The notes beneath the pieces are model-generated. The model was not told where the DNA came from. It searched no databases and saw only the letters and a program-made list of their open reading frames with translations. Positions 47,946-59,900 of a stretch of 64,000 nucleotides of DNA are shown in pieces. Numbering within the stretch: the stretch's first letter is position 1; every line of letters starts with the position of its first letter. This DNA is from Corallococcus sp. NCRR (GTDB lineage Bacteria > Myxococcota > Myxococcia > Myxococcales > Myxococcaceae): contig NZ_CP114039.1 of assembly GCF_026965535.1 (NCBI RefSeq), positions 6,324,001-6,388,000 on the forward strand. The letters run 5' to 3'. The position numbers and the translations under genes were made by a program.

Positions 47946-50900
47946 CCGTCCCCGTGCGTCCTCGTCAGCGGTGGCAGCGCGGGCGCGGTCGCGGCGTCCG
48001 TCAACCGCCGGGCGAGGCCCGCCACGGTCGGCGTTTCGAAGAGGGCCCGGACTCGCAACTCCACACCGAAGTGCGCGCGCACGTGCGACACCACCTGCGT
48101 GGCCAGCAGCGAGTGTCCGCCCAGCTCGAAGAAGTTGTCGTGACGGCCCACGCCAGACACGCGGAGCAGTTCCTCCCAGATGGCGGCGAGGCGCTCCTCG
48201 GTGGGAGTCGCGGGCGGCTCGAAGACGCGTGCGGCGAGGCGCGACGCGTCCGGCGCGGGCAGGGCCTTGCGGTCCACCTTGCCATTCGGCGTCAGCGGCA
48301 GGACGGGCAGGGCGAGGAGGGCGGCCGGCACCATGTACTCGGGCAGGTGCCTTCGCAGGTGCCCGTGCAGTGGGGCGGTGTCCACGTCCGGCGTGACGTA
48401 GGCGACGAGGCGCGCGTCGCCCGGAACGTCCTCACGCACCAGGGCCACCGCGTCCCGGACGTCAGGGTGGGCGCGCAGCGTGGACTCGATTTCGCCCAGC
48501 TCGATGCGATGGCCGCGCAGCTTCACCTGGAAGTCCAGGCGGCCCATGAACTCGAGCGTCCCGTCCTCGCGCCACCGGGCCTTGTCGCCCGTGCGGTACA
48601 GGCGCGCCCCGGGCTCCGCGCCGAAGGGGTCTGGCATGAAGCGCTCGGCGGTCAGGTGCGGCCGGCCCAGGTAGCCGCGCGCGACGCCCTCACCGGCGAA
48701 GCACAGCTCACCCGGCAGGCCGAAGGGCACCAGCTCCTGCCGTTCGTCGAGCACGTACGCGCGCAGGTTGTCCAACGGCCGCCCGATGACAGGCAGCGCG
48801 TGGGACGTTCCCTGGATGTCCCAGACGGTGGCGTCCACGGTGCACTCGGTGGGGCCGTAGGCATTGAAGGCCCGCGTGCGCCGCGTCTCGGCGAGCCGTT
48901 GCCACATCACCTCGTCCAGCGCCTCGCCGCCCACCAGCATCAGCGACGGCAGGCGGGGACGCTCCAGCATCCCCGCGTCCAGCAGGAGTTTCAGTTGCGC
49001 GGGCGTGCAGTCCAGCGCGTCCACCCGTGTCCGCTCCAGCCACGTGAGCATCCGCTCCGGCTCCAACCGGAGGTCCTCCGGAACGGGGCACAGGCAGTGG
49101 CCACTCAGCAGTTGCAGCACCTGTTCGATGGCGGCGTCGAAGAACAGGGGAGCGTTGATGCTGACGCGGAGTCCCGGAGGCAGCCCCGCGTAGGCGGTCC
49201 GTAGCAGCGCATGGCGCAGGTGCAGCACCGAGCGGTGCCGCACCATCACCCCCTTGGGCGTCCCGGTGGAGCCGGACGTGTAGATGACGTAGGCGAGGTT
49301 CTCCGCCCCCGCCGCCGGCGGCAGGTTCTCCGAAAACCTGTCCGACTGTCCGACAGGTTTTTCGTCCAGCCGCACCCGGTGGGCCACCTCCGGGTGCCAC
49401 GCTTCTTGCAGCGCCCCCGTCGTCACCAGCACGGACGCGCCGCAGTCCTTGAGGACGAACGACTTGCGGGCGGCGGGCGCGGCCGGGTCCAGGGGCACGA
49501 AGGCGCCTCCGGCCTTGTTCACCGCGAGCAGTGCGATGACGATTTCCACCGAACGCTCCAGGCACAGGCCTACCGTCACCTCCGGGCCCACGCCCAGCGA
49601 TTTCAGGTGCCAGGCGAGCCGGTTGGCTCTCACGTTGAGCTGCTGGAAGGACAGCGTCGTGTCCCCGAACACCACGGCGTCCGCGTCCGGCGTCCGCGCC
49701 ACCTGGGCCTCGAAGTGGCCGTGCAGCGTGCTGTCACCCTCGAAGGACGACACGCCACCGGCCAGGTCGCCCAGGAGCTGTCGCCGTTCCTCCTCCGACA
49801 CAAGGGACAGGCCGGACAGCGGTCCGTCCGGATTCGTGAGCACCGCCTCCAGCAGGACGCGCAGATGCGTGAGGAGCCGCGCCATGGTGGGGCGCTCGAA
49901 GAGGTCCGTGGCGTATTCGAGCTTGCCCCGGAAGCCGTCCTCACGGCGGTCCAGGTCCAGGCTCAGGTCGAACTGGGATGTCGTGCGCTCCGCGAGGGCC
50001 GCCGGGCCCACGGTGAGGCCGGGCAGCGACAGCTCTGGCACCGGCGCGTTCTGGAGCGCGAACATCACCTGGAAGAGCGGCATGCGCCCCAGGTCGCGCG
50101 TCGTTTGCAGGGACTCCACCAGCCGCTCGAAGGGGACGTCCTGGTGCTCGTAGGCGCCCAGCGTCGTGGCGCGCACCTGGGCCAGCAGCTCCCGGAACGT
50201 CGTCCGCGCGCCGAAGCTTCCACGCAGCACCAGCGTGTTGACGAAGAAGCCGATGAGGCCTTCGGTCTCCGCGTGGCGGCGGTTCGCGATGGGCGTGCCC
50301 ACCAGGACGTCGTCCTGACCGGAGTAGCGGTGCAACACCGTCTGGAAGGCCGCGAGCAGCACCATGAAGGGCGTGGCGCCCTCCTGCTTCGCCAGGGCCT
50401 CCGCGCGTTCGGACAAGGCGAGGGGCAGGTGCACCGGCACAGTGTCGCCGCGCTGGGTGGAGACGGCGGGGCGGGGCTTGTCCGTGGGCAGCTCCAGCGT
50501 CCGGGGCGCTCCTTCGAGCTGCCGGGTCCACCAGTCGAGCTGCGCCTCCAGTGCCTCTCCCTGGAGCCAATTTCGCTGCCAGAGCGCGAAGTCCGCGTAC
50601 TGCACGGGCAGCTCCGGGAGCGCGGGCGGACGGCCTTCACGCAGGGCCGCGTAGAGGGCGGTGAGCTCTCGCACCATCACGCCCAGGGACCAGCCGTCGG
50701 AGACGATGTGGTGGAGGTGCAGCACCAGCACGTGCTCCTTGTCCGTGAGCTGGAGCAGCAGGGCGCGGATGACGGGGCCTCGCTCCAGGTCGAACGGCCG
50801 CTGGGACTCCGCGGTCACTCGGCGCTCCGCTTCGTGCAGCCGGGCTTCGGCGTCCTCCAGCGTGGTCAGGTCCACGCGCTCCAGCGGCACGGTGGCCTGC

Positions 50901-53900
50901 GCGTGGATGTGCTGCACGGGCTGGCCCGCCTCCGTGCGGAAGGTGGTGCGCAGGGATTCGTGCCGCGCCATCAACGCGTCCAGGCTTCCCTTCAGCGCGG
51001 CCTCGTCCAGCGCGCCGACGAGCCGCAGGGCGACGGGCATGTTGTAGAGGGCGCTGCCCGGTTCGAGCTGGTCGATGAACCACAGCCGCTGCTGCGCGAA
51101 CGACAGCGGCAGCAGCGGGGGCCTCGGGGCCCGGGTGAGTGGCGGCACGTGCTCGCGGCGGGTCGTGGTGGCGCCCAGGTGCCGTGCCAGCGCGGCCACG
51201 GTGGGCGCGTTGAACAGCTCCCCCAGGGGCAGCTCCACTCCGAGCACCGCGCGGATTCGCGACACCACCTGCGTGGCCAGGAGCGAATGGCCTCCCAGTT
51301 CGAAGAAGTCGTCGTGGATGCCCACGGCGTCCAGGTGCAGCACCTCCGCCCAGATGGCCGCGAGCTGTGTCTCCACGGCGTCGCGTGGGGCTTCGCGCGT
51401 GGCCCCGGTGGACCCGGGCGCTTCGGGCGCGGGCAGGGCCTTGCGGTCCACCTTGCCGTTCGGTGACAGCGGCAGGGACGGCAGCGCCACCCAGGCGGAG
51501 GGCACCATGTAGTCCGGGAGCTGCCGCTGCGCATGCGCCTTCACCCGGTCGGTGCTGGCGCTGTCGTCGGCAAGGACCACGTAGGCCACGAGCCGCTTCT
51601 CACCGGGCACGTCCTCGCGCGCGAGCACCACGGCTTCGCGCACGTCCGGAGCCTGGCGCAGCACGGCCTCCACTTCTCCGGGCTCGATGCGGAAGCCGCG
51701 CAGCTTGAGCTGGAAGTCGGTGCGGCCCAGGAACTCCAGCGCGCCGTCGTCGCGCCAACGCGCCCGGTCGCCCGTGCGGTACAGGCGGGCCCCCGGCGTG
51801 GCGGAGTGGGGATGGGGGATGAACCGCTCGGCGGTGAGGTCCGGCCGCTGGAGATAGCCCCAGGCCAGGCCGTCACCGCCGACGTACAGCTCGCCGGGGA
51901 GCCCCGGCGGAAGGGGCTGGAGGTGCGTGTCCAACACCCACGCGGTGGAGTTCGCCAGCGGCCGGCCAATGGGCACCGAGCGCTCCACGGTGTCTCCCGC
52001 GCGTAGCGTCCACGTCGTGGAGAAGGTGGTGTTCTCCGTGGGGCCGTATCCGTTGACGAGCACGGCGTCCGGCGCCATCCGCGACAGGTGCTCGCGCACG
52101 CGAGGCACGGGCAGCACGTCTCCGCCCGCCAGCACCTGACGCACTCCCGCGAGCGAGGCGCCTTCGTGGAGGACCATCTGCTCGAAGAGCGCGGCGGTGA
52201 GCCACAGCGTGGTGATGCCCTCCACGGCGAGCAGCGTGCCCAGCTCCGAAAGCGAGAGCGCATGCGGCGGCGCGAGCACCAGCTTCGCGCCATGCAGCAG
52301 CGCGCCCCAGACCTCCAGCGTGGAGGCGTCGAACGCGACCGGCGCGGCCTGGAGGAACACCTGCTCCGGACCGAAGGCGATGAAGCCATTGCCCCGGACG
52401 AGGCGCACGATGCCCCGGTGGGGCACGCAGACGCCCTTGGGACGGCCCGTGCTGCCCGACGTGAACATCACGTAGGCCAGCGCCTCCGCGGGCACTCGCA
52501 CGTCGGGCGGCGTGGCCGGCTGCTTCGCGATCAGGTCCGCCTCCGCGTCCAGCAACACGAGGAGCCCGGCCACCGCCGGCAGCTCATCCGCCAGCGCTTC
52601 CCGCGTGACGAGCACGCTGACGCCCGCCTCCTGGATCACCCAGGCCGTGCGGTCCGCCGGGGCCTTCGCCTCCACGGGCACGTAGGCCGCGCCCGCCTTG
52701 AGGATGCCGAGCGTCCCGATGACGAGCTCCAGCGAACGCTCCACGCAAAGCCCCACGCGGTCTCCGGGCCGCACGCCCAGCCGGCGCAGATGGTGCGCGA
52801 GTTGGTTCGAGCGCCGGTCCAGTTCGCCGTACGTGAGCTCCCGCGCCGTGTCCGCTGACAGGAGGGCCCCCGGGCTCGTGGGCATCCTCACGGCGACGGC
52901 GTCCGGCGTGCGCGCGGCCTGCTCCGCGAACAGCGCGGGCACGGAGGCATCACGCGGATACTCCGTCGCGGTGTCGTTCCAGGAGACGAGCACCGGGTGC
53001 CGCTCCTCGGGCGTCAGCAGGGACAGGCGCGCGAGCGGCGTTTCGGGTGAAGCCACCGCGGCTTCGAGCAGCACCCCCAGATGCCTCGCCATTCTGGCCA
53101 CCGTGCCGGGCGTGAACAGGGCGGTGTTGAAGTTGAGGCCTCCCGTGAAGCCCTCGGGCGCGCGGTGCAGCAGCAGCTCCAGGTCGAAGCGGATGGCGCC
53201 GGGGTCGGCGTTCATCGGTTGGAGCGTCAGGCCGGGCAGGGCCAGCGGCGGCAGCGGCGCGTTCTGCAGCGTGAAGATGACCTGGAAGAACGGCGTGCGG
53301 GACGCGTCGCGGGTGGGGTGCAGCGCCTCGACGAGCTTCTCGAACGGGAGGTCCTGGTGCTCGTAGGCGCCCAGGGTGGTGTCCCGCACGCGTGTCAGCA
53401 GGGCGCTGAAGGTGTCGTCGTCGCGCAACCGCGTGCGCAGGACGACGGTGTTGGCGAAGTAGCCGATGAGCGCCTCGGACTCGGCGTGGCGGCGGCCCGC
53501 GATGGGCGAGCCCACCAGCACGTCATCCTGGCCGGCGTAGCGGCCGAGCAGCACCTGGAACGCGGCCAGCAGCACCATGTACGGCGTGGCGCCCTCGCGC
53601 TTCGCCAGGGCCTCCAGCGCTTCGCTGGAAGCCCGTGGCAGGGTGAAGGGCATCAACGCGCCCTGGAAGGTCTGCCGGGCCGGACGCGGATGATCCGTGG
53701 GCAGCTCCAGGTGTGACGGCGCGCCTTCCAGCTGCCGCCGCCAGTAGCCGAGCTGCGCGTCCAGCACCGCGCCCTGCAACCAGCCGCGCTGCCACAGCGC
53801 GTGGTCGGCGTACTGCACCGGCAGCTCGGGCAACGGGGAGGGGAGGTTCCTGGAGAGCGCGGCGTAGAGCGCGCCCATCTCGCGCACCAGGACGCCGGTG

Positions 53901-56900
53901 GACCAGCCGTCGGAGATGATGTGGTGCAGGTTCAGCACCAGCACGTGCTCGTTGGGCGACAGCTTCAGCAACAGGGCCCGGAGGAGGGGACCCTGCTCCA
54001 GGTCGAACGGGGTGCGCGCCTCCTCCCGGGCGAGCCGGGTGGCTTCGGCGCGGCGCTGCTCCGGGTCGCCGGTGAGGTCCACCTGGCGCAGGGGCAGCGG
54101 ACCGGGAGCGTGGATGACCTGCTCCGGGGCTCCTTCGTACTCGCGGAACGTGGTGCGCAGGGCTTCATGCCGGCGCACCAGCCGGTCGAAGCTCCGCTGG
54201 AGCGCGCCGAGGTCCAGCGTGCCCTCCAGCCGCAGCGAGAACGGCATGTTGTAGGCCGTGTCCGCGGTGCCCAGTCGATGGATGAACCACAGCCGCTGCT
54301 GCGCGAACGACAGCGGCAGCACGGCGGGGCGCACGCCGCGGGTCAACGGCGTGAGGCCGGTGGGCTCGGCCTTCTCCGGCTCGGCGGGCGCGGGCGCCAC
54401 GGCTCCGGACGGAGCGATGCGCCGGGCGAGCGCCTCCACGGTGGGGGCTTCGAATAGCGTGCGCAGCGGCACCTCCTGGCCCAGACGCGCACGCACGCGC
54501 GCGGCCGCCTGGGTCGCGAGCAGCGAGTGTCCGCCCAGTTCGAAGAAGCTGTCCCGCACGCCGACCCGCGCGATGCCGAGCACCTGCGCGAAGATGTCCG
54601 CCAGAGCCCGCTCGGTGTCGTCGCGCGGGGCGATGGGCTCCGCGCGTCCGGTGGCGGGGGCGTCCGGCGCGGGCAGGGCCTTGCGGTCCACCTTGCCGCT
54701 GGAGGTGAGCGGCAGGGCCTCCAGGCGGACGATGGCGGAGGGCACCATGTACTCGGGCAGCCGCGCGTGCAGGAACGCGCGCAGTCCGGCCACGTCGAGT
54801 GTCCCTCCCTCGACGCGGACATAGGCGACGAGACGCGGTCCTCCCGAGCCTTCGTGGCGCACGACGGCCACGGTGTCGCGCACGCCGGGCCAGGACTGGA
54901 TCGCGGCTTCGATGTCGCCTGGTTCGATGCGGAAGCCGCGCAGCTTCACCTGGAAGTCCGCGCGGCCCAGGTACTCCAGCGTGCCGTCGGTGCGCCACCG
55001 GGCGATGTCGCCCGTGCGGTACATGCGTGCGCCAGGCGTTTCGCTGAAGGCGTCGGGGATGAAGCGCTCGGCGGTGAGGGTGGGGCGGCGCCAGTAGCCC
55101 CGGCCCACCTGCACGCCGCCGATGAACAGCTCGCCCGGGATGCCTGCGGGCACCGGTTGGCCGTGGCGATCCAGGACGTGCATGCGCGTGTTCGCCACGG
55201 GCTTCCCGATGGGAACGGCACGCAGGGCTTCGTCGCGCGGGCACTCCCAGGACGTCACGTCCACGGCGGCCTCGGTGGGGCCGTAGAGGTTGTGCAGCGT
55301 GGCGTGGGGCAGGCGCGCCTGCGCACGGAGCACCAGGTCCGCGGGCAGGGCTTCGCCACTGCACATCACCTGGCGCAGGCGCGTCAGCGACTCCAGGCCG
55401 GGCTCCTCCACGAAGGCGCGCAGCATGGACGGCACGAAGTGCGTGGTCGTCACCCCTTCGCGCGCCATCAGCGCCACCAGGTAGTCCGGCTCCTGATGGC
55501 CACCAGGACGTGCGAGCACCAGCCGCGCGCCCGTCATCAGGGGCCAGAAGAACTCCCACACGGACACGTCGAAGCTGAACGGCGTCTTTTGAAGCACCGT
55601 GTCCGACGGCGTCAGGCCGTAGCGGCCCTGCATCCAGCGCAGGCGGTTGACGATGCCCGCGTGCGCGTTCATCGCGCCCTTGGGACGGCCCGTGCTGCCC
55701 GACGTGAAGATGACATAGGCGAGGGAGTCATCTCCCGCGAGCGGCGGAGGCCGCACGGTGGGCTCACGCGCGATGGCCTCCCACCCGGTGTCGAGCGCGA
55801 TGACTTGGGCGGCCCGCGAAGGCAGCGTGGCGCGGAAGCGCTCCTGCACGAGGAGCACGGGCGCGGTGGTGTCCTCCAGCATCCCGGTGAGCCGTTCCGT
55901 GGGCGTGGCCGGATCCAGCGGGACGTAGGCCGCGCCAGCCTTCAGGACGCCGAGGAGCGCGACGACCATCTCCAGCGAGCGCTCCATGCAGACGCCCACC
56001 AGGGTCTCCGGACCCGCGCCATGCGCACGCAGGTGGTGCGCGAGCTGGTTGGCCCGGGCTTCGAGCTGCGCGTACGTGAGGCGCTGCTCCTCGAACTGGA
56101 GCGCGATGGCCTCCGGCGTGTGTTCGACCTGAGCCTCGAAGAGGCCATGGAGCGTGGCACCCGTGGGGAAGACCACGTGCGTGTCATTCCACCCGCGCAG
56201 CACCTGTTCGCGCGCGGCCGGCGTGAGCAGTGACAGGGTGGAGACTGGTGCGTCCGGCGTCGCGACGATCGCCTTCGCCAGCACGGTCAGGTGCTCCGCC
56301 ATGCGATCCAGGGTCGCGGCGTCGAAGAGGGCGGTGGCGTACTCCAGGCGGCAGCGCAGGCCGTCGCGCTGTTCCCAGACCTCCAGGGACAGGTCGAACT
56401 TGGACGTCGTCACCGGCACGTCCACGCCACCAATCTGGAGCCCGGCCCCTCCGGTCGTCTGTGCCTCGGGCACGTTGATGACGTTGAGGACCGTCTGGAA
56501 CACCGGCGTGCGGCTCAGGTCGCGAGGCACCTGGAGCACGTCCACCAGCTGCTCGAAGGGCATGTCCTGGCGTGCGTAGCCGCCCAGGGCCTGCTGCTTC
56601 ACGCGTGCGATGAGCTCCCGGAACCCCGGAGCCCCGTCGAGCCTCGCGCGGAAGGCGAGCGTGTTGACGAAGCAGCCCAGCAGGCCCTCCACCTCGGGGC
56701 GCGAGCGGCCCGCGATGGGCGTGCCCACCGCGAAGTCGTCCTGCCCGGAGGTGCGGGCGAGCAGCACCTGGAACAACGCCATCAGGACCATGAAGGACGT
56801 GGCGCCTTCACGGCGGCCCAGCGCGAGGAGCGGCTCGGACAGCTCACGCGGCAGGTGGAAGGCGTGCGCGGCGCCCGCGTAGGACTGCGCGGCGGGACGG

Positions 56901-59900
56901 GGCTTGTCCGTGGGCAGCTCCAGCGGCGGCGTGCCCTGGAGCAGGTCCTTCCACCAGCGGGCCTGTTCCTCCAGCACCGGCCCGGTCAGCCACGCGCGCT
57001 GCCACACGGCGTAGTCGGCGTACTGCACCGGCAGGGGCGGCAGGACGGAGGGCACACCGGCGCTCGCGCAGGCGTAGAGGACCGGCAGCTCGCGGCTGAG
57101 GACCAGGGTGCACCAGGCATCGGAGACGACGTGGTGCAGGAGCAGGTGGAGGACGTGCGTGTCCGGAGCCAGCCGCAGCAGCAGCGCGCGGGCCACGGGG
57201 CCCGTGTCCAGGTGGAAGGGCGTGGCGGTGTACGCCTGGCAGCGGCGAAGCATGGCGGCCTCGCGCGCTTCGGCCGTGTCGCCGGGGACGTCCTCCGTCT
57301 CCAGGGGCAGGGTGCCGGTCGGATGGATGACCTGCACGGCCCCGGTGTCGCCCAGCGTGTACGTGGTGCGCAGGACCTCATGGCGTTCCACGAGCGAGTG
57401 GAGCGCCGTCTGGATCGCGGTGACCTCCAGCGTGCCCGTGAGCCGGAAGATGATCGCGTTGTTGTAGGCGGTGCTCTCCGGCTCCAGCTCCTGGAGGTAC
57501 CAGAGACGCTGCTGCGCGAACGACAGCGGCAACGGCCGGTCGCGAGGCGCACGCGGGATTGTCTGGAGCGCACCGGATGCCACGACGGCGGACACCGTCG
57601 ATGTGGCCCGGCCGTCGGTAGCGGGCGGGATGTTCGGCGCCTCGACGGCCAGCGCGCTCACCGCGCCTGGAGACACGGCTCGCGGTGCGGGCAGCTTGAA
57701 GGCAGGGAGGTTCACTGCCTCGACACGGCCATCCGCGCGCAGGCGCACGGCGCGGCCCGTGCGGTAGAGGCTCGCGGAGCCACTCCTCGGATGCGGCACC
57801 AACCGGTCCGGTGCTTCACCCTTTGCCTTCCAAAGGGCGGCAGGCAGACCCGCGCCCGACAGGGCCAGCTCTCCGACGACGCCCGAGGGCACGGGCGCAC
57901 CGGCCGCGTCCAGCACCCAGACCTCCAGGCCCGGGGGCAGCTTCTCCTCCGGTGCACGCGGCAGCAGGCCTCCCTCCCGGGCCTCTCCCGCGAGCAGCAC
58001 GTCGCCGCCCGCCGTCCGCTGGAGCGCCGACGCCAGCTCCGCGGACGCGTTCTCCAGGACCCATGCCCCCACCGGCGCCAGGGCCTCGCGCGCTCCCGGC
58101 AGGTCCGTCAACGCGCGGGCCAGCCGTGCCGTGGTGTTCACCAGCACCGCGCCCGGCCGCGCGGCCAGGGACAGCAACTCCGCCGCATCCGTGTCGTGCT
58201 CACCGCGCACGCGCCGCGAGTGTGACGACGCATCGGCGGCCACGGCCTCGCGTGCCATGGCCAGGCGCTTGAGCCCTTCCAGGACGACGGGGGTCTCCAG
58301 GCCGAAGTCGATGAGGCACGTCACCTCGTCCACATCCGAAGCCCGCACGTCGCGCAGCCGCTGGATGCCGCTCTCCACCGTGCCGATGAGGCCGGTGCCC
58401 TTCGCGTGGTGCTCGAAGGTGTGCTCCAGCAGCGCGTCGATGTCCTCGCGGGACACCTTGGCGATCTCCCCCTGATACCCCTGCGCGGCGAGCAGCGACG
58501 TGGTGATGTCCGCCGAGCTCCGGAAGTACGCCAGCAACGGCTTGCGCACCCTCCGAAGGACCTCCGCCTCGTCGTCACCCAGGTACGTGTGCAGCATGCA
58601 CGTGATGTGGCCCCGGCCCGGGTGGCCGTTGCGGCGCCACGCCTCCCGGTAGAGGGCCACCTTCGGCTTCAGCTCCTCCAGCGAGTGGGCGAAGAGCCCC
58701 GTGAGCACGCCCGCGCCCAGCTCGCCCGCGAGCCGGAACGTCTCCGGGTTCGCGGTGGCCGTGAGCCACACGGGCAGCTCGCGCTGCACCGGCTTCGGGC
58801 GCAGGCCCACCTCCACGGTGACGCCGTTGCCGCCTGGGCGCCGCAGCCGGTCTCCGCGCCACAGGCCTCGCAGCGTCTCCAGGTGGCGCAGCAGGATGTT
58901 GCGCCGGTCCGCGTAGTTCCCGGGCGCGAAGATGAAGTCCTGCACGTGCCAGCCCGTCGCCACCGATACGTCGACGCGGCCCTGCGACAGGTTGTCCACT
59001 ACGGCCCACTGCTCCGCGACGAGCAGCGGATCATGCAGCGGCAGCACCACGCTGCCGGAGCGCAGGCGCAGGTGCTTCGTGACCGACGCGAGCGCGGCGG
59101 AGACCACCGCGGGCTGCGGGTAGATGCCTCCGAACGAGTGGAAGTGCCGCTCGGGCGTCCAGATGGCGGAGAAGCCGTTCGCGTCCGCGAACTTCGCGCC
59201 CTCCATCAGCAGCTCGTACTTGGGCCCGGTGAGCGAGTCCTCGTCATTGGCGAAGTACGACAGGCTGACCTGGAGCGGACGCGATGCCGCCTCCTCCGAG
59301 AGACCCCTGCGCGATGCGGTGGCCTCGGAGGGGAACAGCACGCGCAGGCCACGGGACAGGGCCCAGAGGGCTTCCAGTTCGGGCTTCTCGGGAGCGGGTT
59401 CGGAGGCCGCGAGCCAGGTGGTGCCCGGCGCCGGACGCAGCCGCGCATCCAACCCCGCGAAGAACCCCGTGAGCGACGTGTGACTCAGCGCCCACGCGGG
59501 CTGGCCCGCGCCCATGGGCAGGAGCCACGCCAGGGACTCCGGCGGCGGAAGCGGCAGCGCCTCCGTCACTGGCGACACGTCTCCCAGCACCTCTTCGACG
59601 TGCAGGACGCGTGAGGACTCCAGGCGTGCCGACGTGAAGAGCCCGCGCCAGGTGATGAGCCGGGGCACGACACTGCCTTCCACGGCGTAGGCGGCCAGCG
59701 AGTCCAGGTCCGTGGGCCCGAGCGCCACCGGCGCGCCGCCAGCCTCCAGGATGCCCCACAGCGCGGCCAGCTTCTCCGGCGACGCACGCAGGCAGAGCGC
59801 CACGGGTTCTCCCGGCCGCAGTCCCTGCTCCCGCAGCTTCAGGGCGAGCCTTCTCGCGCGCGAGGCCAGCTCCCTCCACGTCCACGTCCGCCCGGCCTGC

